Below, piece by piece: positions 43,199 through 51,808 of a DNA stretch of 64,000 nucleotides. The translations under genes and the position numbers were made by a program. Origin of the DNA: Collinsella aerofaciens (GTDB lineage: Bacteria; Actinomycetota; Coriobacteriia; Coriobacteriales; Coriobacteriaceae); the NCBI RefSeq assembly GCF_019131995.1, contig NZ_JAHONA010000004.1, forward strand, positions 1 through 64,000, given 5' to 3'. Under the pieces are notes generated by a model, which did not search any database, had not been told where the DNA came from, and worked only from the letters and a program-made list of their open reading frames with translations. Numbering within the stretch: position 1 is the stretch's first letter; each line of letters opens with the position of its first letter.

Positions 43199-44068
43199 AT
43201 GGCACAGTCAAATATGATGCGCACGGTGGGGCTGGCGCTCGAAGGAGGCGGCTACCGCGGTATGTATACGGCGGGCGTGCTCGACGTTTGGATGGAGCAC
43301 GGTTTGACCTGCGACCATATGGTGGGTGTCTCGGCGGGCGCGGCGTTTGGCTACAACTTTAAATCGCGGCAGATTGGACGCGCCATTCGCTACAACAAGG
43401 CATATTGTGCCGATAAGCGCTATGCGGGTGTAGCAAGCTGGCTGCGGACTGGAGACATGTTCAATGCCGATTTTGCCTATCATGAGGTGCCCATCGAGCG
43501 CGATCCCATCGACCTGGAGGCATATCGCGCCTGCCCCATGCGGTTTACGTGCGTGTGTACCGATATCGAGACGGGCAAGGCCGTCTATCACGACCTGCCT
43601 TATGGCGATGAGCGCGATATCGAGTGGATCCGGGCGTCGTCGGCTATTCCTGTGGCGACGCGTCCCGTTGCTATTGACGGACATAAGTATCTGGATGGTG
43701 GCGTGGCTGATTCTATTCCCAGCGCATGGCTGTTTGCGCAGGGGTATGACCGAAACATCGTGGTACTCACGCAGCCGGCGGGCTTTGTGAAGCAGCCCAA
43801 CAGCGTGATGCCCATGCTGCGGCGCGTGTTCCGTCACTACCCGGAGTTTGTCGCAGCGCTTGAGCATCGGCATGAGGTCTACAATGCCACGCTCGATGAC
43901 TTAGCACGTCGCGAGGCTGCCGGCGAAATCTTTGTGGTGCGGCCGAGCGAATCGGTGAAGGTACCGTCGCTGTGCCGCGAGCCCGATGAACTCGAACGCA
44001 TCTATCAGATCGGCCGCCGCGATGCGGAGGCAACCTTGCCGGCACTGGAGACATATCTGGCAGGGTAG
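43199..44068 (+). CDS. patatin-like phospholipase
   Basis: A 289-residue patatin-family acyl hydrolase. The oxyanion loop is EGGGYRG (residues 15-21), the nucleophile elbow GVSAG has Ser45, and the catalytic dyad motif DGG has Asp166 (KYLDGGVAD). It lacks a signal sequence, so it probably acts in the cytosol or is membrane-associated. GGAG precedes the ATG. YjjU/RssA-type bacterial patatins have this size. Lipid substrates are likely, but specificity is unknown. Confidence 0.92.
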   Translation: MAQSNMMRTVGLALEGGGYRGMYTAGVLDVWMEHGLTCDHMVGVSAGAAFGYNFKSRQIGRAIRYNKAYCADKRYAGVASWLRTGDMFNADFAYHEVPIERDPIDLEAYRACPMRFTCVCTDIETGKAVYHDLPYGDERDIEWIRASSAIPVATRPVAIDGHKYLDGGVADSIPSAWLFAQGYDRNIVVLTQPAGFVKQPNSVMPMLRRVFRHYPEFVAALEHRHEVYNATLDDLARREAAGEIFVVRPSESVKVPSLCREPDELERIYQIGRRDAEATLPALETYLAG

Positions 44069-44091
44069 AGGCTGCTGCCGCCATCTCGGCG

Positions 44092-44136
44092 GGAAGCGCA
44101 TCCCGGAATGGAGGTCCAAACTGGGATGCGCTTTCC
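44092..44136. terminator. hairpin between patatin and thiE
   Basis: A near-perfect stem GGAAGCGCATCCC / GGGATGCGCTTTCC with an 18-nt loop between convergent genes. Confidence 0.65.
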
Positions 44137-44180
44137 ATCGCTGAAGATATGAGGCTGCGAATCGGCTGCTCGGCTTGAGC

Positions 44181-44876
44181 CTATGCCTGCTGCCAGGTAT
44201 CGACGAGCTCCTTGGCGGCGGCGTAGGGGTCGTCGGCACTGCAGACGGCGCTCACCACAAAGAAGCCATCGACGCCGGTGGCCTTGAGCTGTGGCAGGTC
44301 GGCCGTCTTGACGCCGCCGCCCACCACGATGGGCACGGGGCTTGCCGCGTGGAGTGCGGCCAAGTCCTCAAAGCTCTTGGTGATGATAGAGCCGTCGGCC
44401 GCGCGTCCGCAGTCGCGCTTGGTCTCGGTCTCGTGGAGCGGGCCGATGCCCAGGTAGTCGACCAGGCTCATGTCGGCGGTCTTGACGTACTCGAGCATCT
44501 CCTCGCAACGGGCCGAAAGGCCCACAATGGCATCGGGGCCCAAAAGTTTGCGGCAGACCTCGACGGGAATATCGCTCTGGCCAACGTGCACGCCGTCGAC
44601 AGCGATGCCCTGCTCGCGCGCGGCGAGTACGCAGTCCAGGCGGTCGTCGATCAGCAGGGCGACCTGACCGGTCTTGCCGGCCTGTGCGATTGCCTGCGCG
44701 GCGTCGCCCGTCAGCGCGATGATCTCGCGGGCACTTGCCACCTTGGAGCGCACCTGGATGCAGGTAAAGCCTGCGTCGAGCGCCTGGGCCACCACATCGC
44801 CCACGGGACGCCCGAGCGTGTTTTCGGGGCCGAGTACCAGATAGGCCGAGATATCAAGGTTGTCGCGGATGCTCAT
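44181..44876 (-). CDS. thiE: thiamine phosphate synthase
   Basis: A 231-residue TIM-barrel enzyme joining HMP-PP and thiazole phosphate to thiamine phosphate. Motifs are LVLGPENTLGR at the start, FTCIQVRSK, LLIDDRLD, VDGVHVGQSDIP, VGLSARCEEM, DYLGIGPLHETETK and VVGGGVKTADLP. Third gene of the thiM - thiamine-binding protein - thiE operon, overlapping the middle gene by 4 nt. It is controlled by the TPP riboswitch ahead of thiM. Confidence 0.93.
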   Translation of the reverse strand: MSIRDNLDISAYLVLGPENTLGRPVGDVVAQALDAGFTCIQVRSKVASAREIIALTGDAAQAIAQAGKTGQVALLIDDRLDCVLAAREQGIAVDGVHVGQSDIPVEVCRKLLGPDAIVGLSARCEEMLEYVKTADMSLVDYLGIGPLHETETKRDCGRAADGSIITKSFEDLAALHAASPVPIVVGGGVKTADLPQLKATGVDGFFVVSAVCSADDPYAAAKELVDTWQQA

Positions 44877-45214
44877 CGTGCTTCCTCCTGCTTTTTGATC
44901 TGTGCTTCCATGCGCTCGAGCTTGCCGGTCATGGTGTCGGTAAATCCGGGTCGAATATCGGCTTTGAGCACGACTTCGGTGCGGATGCCCTTGCTCGCCA
45001 ACACAAAGGTTGCGTCGCGCACGACCTGCATGACCTCGTCCCAGTCACCCTCGATCTCGGTGAACATCGAGGTGGTGCGGTTGGGAAGGCCGCTCTCGCG
45101 AATGACGCGCACGACCTCGGCGACCTCGGCGGACAGTTCATCGCCGGTGCCGCACGGGGCGATGGCCACGGCGACGAGTGTGTTCATGCCGGCATTGGTT
45201 GCGGGCTCGGACAT
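44873..45214 (-). CDS. MTH1187/YkoF-family thiamine-binding protein
   Basis: A 113-residue small ferredoxin-like-fold protein (COG0011, formerly DUF77). It has LVAVAIAPCGTGDELSAEVAEVVRVIRESGL, TSMFTEIEGDWDEVMQVV and VVLKADIRPGF. Relatives bind thiamine or its pyrimidine moiety. Its place between thiM and thiE, with a 3-nt gap and a 4-nt overlap, supports a thiamine-linked role. AGGAGG is upstream, inside the end of thiM. Confidence 0.88.
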   Translation of the reverse strand: MSEPATNAGMNTLVAVAIAPCGTGDELSAEVAEVVRVIRESGLPNRTTSMFTEIEGDWDEVMQVVRDATFVLASKGIRTEVVLKADIRPGFTDTMTGKLERMEAQIKKQEEAR

Positions 45215-45217
45215 GGC

Positions 45218-46057
45218 TTATGCCTCCTCGAGCTCGAGTTGGTTATCGGCGATGTCCTGGGCGGTCGCGCGGTAGAGCTCGTCGATAAAGGCGACCTTAA
45301 AGCTTGCCGGGGCATCGGCGACGGCGGCGGCACGCGTGCCGGCAACGTTGTAGACGGCGGTGCCGCAGACGGCTGCCGTAAACGGGTCGGCGGCGCAGGC
45401 GTACACGGCCAGCACGCCGCCCTGCGAGCAGCCGCAGCCGGTGATCTTGGACATGAGCGGGCTGCCGCCGTGGGACTTGGCCACGGTCGTGCCGTCGGTA
45501 ATCAGGTCGACTTCGCCCGAGACGACCACGGCGCCGCCGGTGTAGCGGGCGAGCGCCACGGCGGCATCGCGGGCGGCGTCGACCGTGTCGGTGGTATCGA
45601 CGCCGCGTACGCGGCTCAGATCGGCCGCCTCGCCCTCAAGACCCCACAGGCCGGCGAGCGCAATGATCTCGGAGGCATTGCCGCGCACGATGGCGGGCTT
45701 GTACTGCTTGAGCTCGTTTACCAGCTGGGTGCGCAGGCTACCGATGCCCAGGCCCACCGGATCGAGCACCCAGGGCTTGCCGGCGTCGTGTGCCGCCTTG
45801 GCCGCTCGGGGAATCGTCTGCTCGTAGATGGGGAAGAGCGTGCCCATGTTGAGATAGATGGCGCCGCCGCCGGCAACGAGTGCCTCGCCTTCGTCGGGCA
45901 GATAGACCATGGCGGCCGATCCGCCCACGGCGAGCTGTGCGTTGGCGACAAAGTCGATCGTCACCGTGTTGGTGATGGAGCCGGCCATCGGATTGGTGGC
46001 GCGAATCTCCTCCACGGCCTTGACCATATGCTGCTTAAGCTGTTCCGAATCAATCAC
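45218..46057 (-). CDS. thiM: hydroxyethylthiazole kinase
   Basis: A 279-residue ribokinase-like enzyme phosphorylating 4-methyl-5-(2-hydroxyethyl)thiazole for thiamine salvage. Motifs are PMAGSITNTVTIDFVANAQLAVGGSAAMVY, LDPVGLGIG, IVRGNASEI and the catalytic ITGCGCSQGGVLA (the usual GTGC Cys-containing loop). Start GTG 46057 with AAGGAGG upstream; the longer frame through the riboswitch is rejected. No thiD or thiC is nearby, which suggests salvage. Confidence 0.93.
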   Translation of the reverse strand: MIDSEQLKQHMVKAVEEIRATNPMAGSITNTVTIDFVANAQLAVGGSAAMVYLPDEGEALVAGGGAIYLNMGTLFPIYEQTIPRAAKAAHDAGKPWVLDPVGLGIGSLRTQLVNELKQYKPAIVRGNASEIIALAGLWGLEGEAADLSRVRGVDTTDTVDAARDAAVALARYTGGAVVVSGEVDLITDGTTVAKSHGGSPLMSKITGCGCSQGGVLAVYACAADPFTAAVCGTAVYNVAGTRAAAVADAPASFKVAFIDELYRATAQDIADNQLELEEA

Positions 46058-46078
46058 TGCACATGCCTCCTTGGCATA

Positions 46079-46110
46079 GAAAAGGGGCGCTGTGCATAGA
46101 CAGCGCCCCT
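46079..46110 (-). terminator. thi operon attenuator terminator
   Basis: An 11-bp stem AGGGGCGCTGT / ACAGCGCCCCT followed on the minus strand by TTTTCT, placed between the TPP aptamer and thiM. It is the expected expression platform for ligand-induced termination. Confidence 0.88.
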
Positions 46111-46123
46111 GTAAAGGCGGCAT

Positions 46124-46212
46124 GCTCCCTACGCCAGCATTAACTGACAGGTTCAAAGGATTGGGCCCCATGCCCTCTCAGCCTTGTGGTTTGCACCGCC
46201 GGCACTCCCGCA
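46124..46212 (-). promoter_or_regulatory. TPP riboswitch
   Basis: The minus strand reads GGGAGTGCCGGCGGTGC, then GGCTGAGAGGGCAT, then GAACCTGTCAGTTAATGC and TGGCGTAGGGAGC. These are the conserved P2/P3 (CUGAGA) and P4/P5 (ACCUG, UUAAUGC-GGCGUAGGGA) elements of the THI box. It precedes thiM with an intrinsic terminator in between. Confidence 0.95.
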
Positions 46213-46240
46213 TCGAATCTGTTGTTCCCTATACTAGCGC

Positions 46241-46275
46241 ACCTGCCAAAAAGGGACAGGTTTATTTTGGCAGGT
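46241..46275. repeat. GGGAC-family repeat, TGGCAG type
   Basis: Identical over 35 bp to 25040-25074 (arms ACCTGCCAAAA / TTTTGGCAGGT). Here it lies between the TPP riboswitch's upstream flank and the HAD hydrolase gene. Confidence 0.75.
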
Positions 46276-46312
46276 CGTTACAATAGGTAGGACCGATACG
46301 AATGGGGGCCTT

Positions 46313-47221
46313 ATGATTAAACTTGTGCTGACCGATATGGACGATACGCTGATTCCAGCCGGGCATGACGGCGCCAGCGACTACGCCATCGAGGGCATTC
46401 ATGCCATGCAGGCGGCGGGTCTGCACTTTGGCCCGGTTTCGGGTCGCCAGCCGTCCGCGATGGGCTGGATGTTCCGCAATTGCGTCGAGTGCTTCTCGAC
46501 CGGCGCGTTCTGCAACGGCCAGGTCATGTTTGTGGACGGCGAGGCGGTGGCCTCGCATGCGACCGACAACGATGCCCTGACGCGTCTGGCCGATTACCTC
46601 GAGCAAGAGACCGACGATACGTATCTGAAGGTCTACAGCCTGGGTGATGACTTTTGGGATAACGATGCCTATTGCGTGACGAACGACCCCGAGCGCGTAC
46701 GCCGCGCCATGGAGTCGGGCGGCAACGCGTGGCTCAAGGGCGAAGAGGCCCCGTGCCGTCCTGTTGTCGATGATGCCCCGGTGTTTAAGGCGAATATTTG
46801 GAGTGCCCGTTCACGTGAGGAGCTCGTGGAGCTACGCGAGCGCGTTGCCGCCGAGGTGCCGGAGCTCTCGCTTGTGTTTCCCAACAACCGCGTGCGCCTG
46901 TTTGACATCCTTCCGGCCGGTTGGGACAAGGGCTGCGCTGCGCTGGAGCTGGCGCGCGCTTTGGGCCTGACGCCCGACGAGGTGGCCGTGTTCGGTGATT
47001 CCGATAACGATCTGCCCATGATCGATGCCGTTCCCAACTCCGTTGCAGTCGCCAATGCCAACGAGGCTGTCACGGCTGCCGCGCGCTGGCATATCGGCGC
47101 TGCGGCAGACGATGCGGTTGCCGGGGCTCTGCATCAGATTGCCGCCTGTGCCGCGACGGGGGAGATGCCGCCGTTTATGCGTCAGATGGATGCGACGGGT
47201 TTCGACGTCACGAACGTCTAG
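46313..47221 (+). CDS. Cof-type HAD family hydrolase
   Basis: A 302-residue HAD phosphatase. Motif I is LTDMDDTL (the DxD nucleophile and acid), motif II lies in GPVSGRQ, and motif III/IV is KGCAALELARALGL...VFGDSDNDLPMI. A C2-type cap lies between. It resembles sugar-phosphate or PLP phosphatases of the Cof/YbjI type. GGGGG precedes the ATG. A LysR gene starts 10 nt after its stop and may be co-transcribed. Confidence 0.9.
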   Translation: MIKLVLTDMDDTLIPAGHDGASDYAIEGIHAMQAAGLHFGPVSGRQPSAMGWMFRNCVECFSTGAFCNGQVMFVDGEAVASHATDNDALTRLADYLEQETDDTYLKVYSLGDDFWDNDAYCVTNDPERVRRAMESGGNAWLKGEEAPCRPVVDDAPVFKANIWSARSREELVELRERVAAEVPELSLVFPNNRVRLFDILPAGWDKGCAALELARALGLTPDEVAVFGDSDNDLPMIDAVPNSVAVANANEAVTAAARWHIGAAADDAVAGALHQIAACAATGEMPPFMRQMDATGFDVTNV

Positions 47222-47231
47222 GGAGAAAGCT

Positions 47232-48128
47232 ATGAAGCTTCAGCAGCTCAGGTATGTCGTCAAAGTTGCCGAATGCGGCAGCATCACCGAGGCCTCGCGC
47301 CGGCTTTTTGTGTCGCAGCCTTCGATTACTGCGTCGATCCGCGATCTCGAAAACGAGATGGGTGTGCACATCTTTGAGCGCACCAACAAGGGTGTCATTG
47401 TGTCCGAGGAGGGCGAGACCTTCTTGGGCTACGCGCGCCAGGTGCTCGACCAGGCGGATCTGCTCGAAGGCAAGTACAAGGGCGAGTCCGAGCAGGTGCC
47501 GCACTTTAGTGTGAGCTGCCAGCATTATTCCTTTGCCGTCAACGCGTTTGTCGATGTGATCCGTGAGTTCGATGCCGCGCGCTACGACTTTACCCTGCGC
47601 GAGGAGCAGACTCACGAGATTATCGAGGACGTCGCGCATATGAAAAGCGAACTAGGCATCTTGTACTTGTCCGAGCACAATCGCGAGGTCATCGAGCGCA
47701 TGCTGGCGGCCAACGAGCTCGTGTTCGAAGAGCTCTTCTGCGCCACGCCGCACGTTTTTGTGTGCGCCGACCATCCGCTGGCGGGCCGCTCCAGCGTGAC
47801 GCTCGAGGACCTGGAGGACTATCCCTTCCTGTCCTACGAGCAGGGCAGCTACAACTCGTTTTACTATTCCGAGGAACTGACCTCGACGTTTGAGCGCCGC
47901 AAGAACATCCGCGTGCGCGATCGCGCGACGCTGTTCAACCTGGCCATGGGCCTCAACGGCTACACGGTGTGTTCGGGCGTGATCAGCCACGAGCTCAACG
48001 GGCCGGGTATTATCTCCATTCCGCTCGATGTGGACGAGTACATGGAGATCGGCATCATCACGCGCAAAAATACGACGCTCACGCGCTACGGTCGGGCCTA
48101 TATCGACGCGATCCGCCAACATATCTAG
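47232..48128 (+). CDS. LysR family transcriptional regulator
   Basis: A 298-residue LTTR with the helix-turn-helix AECGSITEASRRLFVSQPSITASIRDLENEMGVHIFER. The effector domain includes GLNGYTVCSGVI. GGGAGA precedes ATG 47232, although an open frame extends upstream through the HAD gene in another frame. The next gene downstream is a MetE-like protein, with a clear palindrome between them, so it probably controls sulfur amino-acid genes, in the manner of CysB- or MetR-like regulators. The effector is unknown. Confidence 0.9.
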   Translation: MKLQQLRYVVKVAECGSITEASRRLFVSQPSITASIRDLENEMGVHIFERTNKGVIVSEEGETFLGYARQVLDQADLLEGKYKGESEQVPHFSVSCQHYSFAVNAFVDVIREFDAARYDFTLREEQTHEIIEDVAHMKSELGILYLSEHNREVIERMLAANELVFEELFCATPHVFVCADHPLAGRSSVTLEDLEDYPFLSYEQGSYNSFYYSEELTSTFERRKNIRVRDRATLFNLAMGLNGYTVCSGVISHELNGPGIISIPLDVDEYMEIGIITRKNTTLTRYGRAYIDAIRQHI

Positions 48129-48174
48129 GCTGCTGCGTTCTGCACAGGTCAAATCTCTTTAAGGCAGCCCAAAC

Positions 48175-48197
48175 TGATATAGGAAGCATCTATATCA
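48175..48197 (+). promoter_or_regulatory. palindromic operator upstream of the MetE-like gene
   Basis: Arms TGATATAG and CTATATCA (8 bp perfect) with a 7-nt spacer, about 86 nt before the MetE-like start and 47 nt after the LysR stop. This fits a LysR-type binding site. Confidence 0.55.
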
Positions 48198-48283
48198 AAC
48201 TGTTATAAACATATATTATACGATGGCCATAGGAGCGCTCATACTCTGTCCCAGTAAAGCAACCAATTCAAAGGGAGATATCT

Positions 48284-49417
48284 ATGAGCACTTCGATTCA
48301 ACCGAACGCGCCGTTTCGCGCCGATATCGTCGGCAGTTTTCTTCGTCCTCAGGCCGTGAAGGACGCCCGTGCCGCCTACGCCGCGGGCACGCTTGATGAC
48401 GACGGCCTTAAGGCCGTCGAGGACGATGCCATTCGCGATTTGGTGGCAAAGCAGAAGGCCGCCGGCCTGCAGGTCATCACCGATGGTGAGTTTCGCCGCA
48501 GCTACTGGCACCTCGATTTTATGTGGGGCCTTAACGGCATTGAACGCCGTACCTCGCGTACGGGTTATATGTTCCACGACGAGGAGACCACAGCCGACAC
48601 CGCCGTGGTAACCGGCCCCATTAGCGGCGAGAACCATCCGTTCGTCGAACACTTTAAATTTGTCAAGGTGCTCGAGGGGGAGGGCCAGGTCGCGCGGCAA
48701 ACCATTCCGGCGCCGATCCAGACGTTCTCCGAAGTCACGCTCGACCGCTGCGACGGCCAGCAGGAGAGCCTGCGCGCTGTCTATAAGACCGATGAGGAAC
48801 TTGCCGACGCCATCGCAGCCGCTTATCGCACGGTGATCGCCGACCTGTACGCAGCAGGCTGCCGCAACATCCAGTTTGATGACTGCACCTGGGGCATCTA
48901 CTGCGACACCGATTTTGTCGCCAAAACCGGCATGAGCCCGGTCGACCTGCAAAAGGTAAGCGAGCTGGGCGTGGCGCTCAACAATGCCGCCATCGCGGAC
49001 AAGCCCGACGATCTGGTCATCAACACGCATGTGTGCCGCGGCAACTACCACTCCACCTATGCCTTCGAGGGCGGCTATGACCCCATCGCGCCGTACCTGT
49101 TCGCAAACGAGGATGTCGATGCATTTTACCTGGAGTTCGATACGCCGCGCGCCGGCGGTTTTGAGCCGCTCAAGTACGTTGCCCCGGGCAAGAAGGTCGT
49201 GCTGGGCTTGGTAACCACCAAGGCGGCAGAGCTCGAGAACGAGGATGTTATCGTCGAGCGCATCCGTGAAGCCGCAAAGTACGTGCCGCTCGAGAACCTG
49301 TATCTGTCGCCTCAGTGCGGCTTTGCCAGCTGCGAGATTGGCAACAAGCTGACCGAGGATGAGCAATGGGCAAAGATCGCGCTGGTCAAGCGCATTGCCG
49401 AGCGCGTTTGGAAATAG
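48284..49417 (+). CDS. MetE C-terminal-like methionine synthase family protein (YxjG/YxjH type)
   Basis: A 377-residue protein equivalent to the catalytic C-terminal barrel of cobalamin-independent methionine synthase. It has RADIVGSFLRP at the N terminus, VITDGEFRRSYWHLDF, NIQFDDCTWG, NTHVCRGNY (zinc His/Cys), the central DAFYLEFDTPRAGGFEPL (zinc Glu) and LSPQCGFAS (zinc Cys). The N-terminal half of MetE is absent, as in YxjG/YxjH. The methyl donor is therefore uncertain. GGGAG precedes the ATG. Confidence 0.88.
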   Translation: MSTSIQPNAPFRADIVGSFLRPQAVKDARAAYAAGTLDDDGLKAVEDDAIRDLVAKQKAAGLQVITDGEFRRSYWHLDFMWGLNGIERRTSRTGYMFHDEETTADTAVVTGPISGENHPFVEHFKFVKVLEGEGQVARQTIPAPIQTFSEVTLDRCDGQQESLRAVYKTDEELADAIAAAYRTVIADLYAAGCRNIQFDDCTWGIYCDTDFVAKTGMSPVDLQKVSELGVALNNAAIADKPDDLVINTHVCRGNYHSTYAFEGGYDPIAPYLFANEDVDAFYLEFDTPRAGGFEPLKYVAPGKKVVLGLVTTKAAELENEDVIVERIREAAKYVPLENLYLSPQCGFASCEIGNKLTEDEQWAKIALVKRIAERVWK

Positions 49418-49539
49418 CGCTAGTGTTTGCAGGTGGCGGCGCGTGCGAGGCATAGTGTATCGCGTACAATGGTTCGGATCGTATCGTTCGGGCAGGTTAT
49501 CCGATATGCCTGATCGCCCTTCCATTCGAAAGGACATCC

Positions 49540-50874
49540 ATGTCCCAGTCCTCGACGCCCGCCGTCAGCGATGCCATCTACGACGCATCGTCGCTCGGCC
49601 GCCCGCGCATGTTTCTGCTCGGCCTACAGCACCTGTTTGCCATGTTTGGCGCCACCGTGCTGGTGCCCGTGCTCACCGGCCTCTCGGTATCGGCAACGCT
49701 TTTGTTTGCCGGCTTGGGCACGCTGCTGTTCCACTTCCTGTCGCGCGGTAAGGTGCCGGCATTTTTTGGCTCATCGTTTGCCTTTATTGCCGGTTATGCC
49801 GCAATCGCGCCCAACGGCGAGACCGAGCTTTTGCCCTACGCCTGCCTGGGCGTAGCTTGTGCCGGTCTGCTCTATCCGGTGCTGGCGGCGCTCTTCCGCG
49901 CGTTTGGCGCCAAGCGTGTCATGCGTTTCTTTCCGCCGGTGGTGACTGGCCCCATCGTCATTTCCATCGGCTTGATCCTGGCAAGTTCCGCTATTGCTAA
50001 CTGCCAGACCAACTGGCTTGTGGCTGTCATTGGCGTTGCCGTTATCGTCATCTGCAACATCTGGGGCCGTGGCATGGTCAAGATCGTGCCGATTTTGCTG
50101 GGCGTTGTGGTGAGCTATGCCGTTGCGGCTGCGCTCGGCGAGGTTGATTTCTCGGGCGTTGCCGCCGCTCCGTGGGTCGGTCTGCCCATCGTGTGGGACA
50201 ACACCGTGTTTGCACTCTTTGGGCCGCAGTTCGATAGCGGTCTTGCCACGACGGCCATCATCACCATCATGCCGCTGGCCTTCGCGACCATGATCGAGCA
50301 TATCGGCGATATCTCTGCTATCGGTTCGACTTGCGAGTGCAACTACATTGCCGATCCCGGTCTGCATCGCACGCTGCTCGGCGACGGCCTTGCCACGATT
50401 CTGGCTTCGCTCTTTGGCGCTCCGGCCAACACTACGTATGGTGAGAACACCGGCGTGCTCGCCCTGACGCGCGTGTTCGACCCGCGCGTAATTCGAATTG
50501 CCGCGTGTTGCGCCATCGTGCTTTCGTTCTGCCCCAAGTTCGCGGCTGTCATTGCGGCCATGCCGGCGTGTGTGATCGGCGGTGTGTCGCTCGTGCTCTA
50601 CGGCATGATCAGCGCTGTGGGCGTCCGCAACCTCATCGAGAACCAGGTCGATTTCCAGAACAACCGCAACGTGCTGGTTGCCGCGCTGGTGCTCGTGCTT
50701 TCGCTCGGCATCGCGTACAGCACCGCCGGCGCCATCGTGTTGGAGCTCGGCGGCGTGACGATTTCGCTGTCCGGCATTGCCGTGGGCTCACTGGTGGGCA
50801 TTGTGCTCAACGCCATCCTGCCGGGTAACGACTTTGAGTTTGATGTCTCCGAGCTTGAGGAGGCTGCTGAGTAG
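49540..50874 (+). CDS. NCS2 uracil/xanthine permease
   Basis: A 444-residue NCS2 transporter with about 14 hydrophobic segments. It has LGLQHLFAMFGATVLVPVLTGL (UraA-like TM1), FFGSSFAFIAGY (TM3), FATMIEHIGDISAIG, and GLATILASLFGAPANTTYGENTGV. The Glu in AFATMIEHIGD and NTTYGENTGV match uracil permeases (UraA/PyrP type), so uracil import is most likely. GAAAGGA precedes the ATG. A strong terminator follows. Confidence 0.9.
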   Translation: MSQSSTPAVSDAIYDASSLGRPRMFLLGLQHLFAMFGATVLVPVLTGLSVSATLLFAGLGTLLFHFLSRGKVPAFFGSSFAFIAGYAAIAPNGETELLPYACLGVACAGLLYPVLAALFRAFGAKRVMRFFPPVVTGPIVISIGLILASSAIANCQTNWLVAVIGVAVIVICNIWGRGMVKIVPILLGVVVSYAVAAALGEVDFSGVAAAPWVGLPIVWDNTVFALFGPQFDSGLATTAIITIMPLAFATMIEHIGDISAIGSTCECNYIADPGLHRTLLGDGLATILASLFGAPANTTYGENTGVLALTRVFDPRVIRIAACCAIVLSFCPKFAAVIAAMPACVIGGVSLVLYGMISAVGVRNLIENQVDFQNNRNVLVAALVLVLSLGIAYSTAGAIVLELGGVTISLSGIAVGSLVGIVLNAILPGNDFEFDVSELEEAAE

Positions 50875-50899
50875 CAGCTGCGTTCAGCTAAAACAAGAT

Positions 50900-50937
50900 A
50901 TGGTGCCCATGCGTATATGCGTGTGGGCACCATTTTT
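50900..50937. terminator. terminator after the uracil permease
   Basis: Stem ATGGTGCCCAT(GCG) / (CGT)GTGGGCACCAT followed by TTTTT. It borders the convergent esterase pseudogene. Confidence 0.85.
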
Positions 50938-51601
50938 AATGTGTCAGTATCCAGTGGATGCCGCGGGCCATGCGTAAGTCGGTTTGGGCAAAGTGATTGC
51001 CGGGGTTGAGCTCCAGCGTTGTTGGAATGCCGCGCTCGACGAGCAACGCTTCCATCGCGCGTGTGTCGTCGAGTACATGCCGCATCATGCGGTTGGGCGT
51101 CTTGGTTTCCTTTTTGCCGAGTGACAGGTAGACGGCTTGCGGGCTGCCGGCAAAAGGGGCCGTGCTGGCACGGTCGACAAAGTCGGGAAACCATAGCGAC
51201 CCCGATGCGCTCGCGGCGCGGTCAAAGGCGTCGGTTTGCCAGAGGGACCAGAGTGCGAAGAGGCCCGCGAGCGAGTAACCGGCAATGCCGCGCCGGGTGG
51301 GCGGCTGAGGAAGCGACGACTCGACCTGGGGGATTATCTGATTCAGCAGCTCATCAAGAAAATCGGCAGCTTGGCCGCCGAAAGGCTCGGCATCGCGTAC
51401 GGTCCCGTCGCATGCCCAGGGGCTCAGCTCGCGATTCCAATCGAGCCCGCCAATGGTGACGAGGGCGAATGGCGGACAGTCGAGCTCTCGGCAACACTTA
51501 TAAACCTCGCTGCCGTCGCCCACGACCACAGGAAGGTAGATGACAGGCGCGCTTTCCGTATGATTCTAATAAACGGTTATCTGCTTTTGATGCGCTTCCA
51601 T
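50936..51601 (-). pseudogene. alpha/beta-hydrolase esterase interrupted by an in-frame amber codon
   Basis: The frame from ATG 51601 (preceded by GAGAGAAG) reads MEAHQKQITVY, then TAG at 51566-51568, then NHTESAPVIYLPVVVGDGSEV and on without interruption for about 200 residues. The body is an esterase with nucleophile GYSLAG (Ser), conserved FGGQAADFLDELLNQIIP and a GNHF His. A GTG at 51529 could restart translation but lacks a ribosome site and would drop the first beta strand. It is either a recent nonsense pseudogene or a sequence error. Confidence 0.75.
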
Positions 51602-51713
51602 GACGGGCTTCTCTCAGTGTTGTGATATCGGCAGCCCCAATTGTCGCACGCCAGCGTATGCCGGTTGGGCTAGACCAAAGACAATCTCGTGCATCCCCTG
51701 CGGACGCATATGG

Positions 51714-51751
51714 AAAACGCCACCGCCGGAGGGGAGCTCGGCGGTGGCGTT
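51714..51751 (-). terminator. terminator of surface protein copy 1
   Basis: Perfect 13-bp arms AACGCCACCGCCG / CGGCGGTGGCGTT with a T-run (GTTTTCC) on the minus strand. Confidence 0.8.
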
Positions 51752-51808
51752 GTTAAACGGTGCTGGGGCTCGGGGCCTTCGCGGGAGCTGCCATGTGCGC
51801 AGAGGCGT

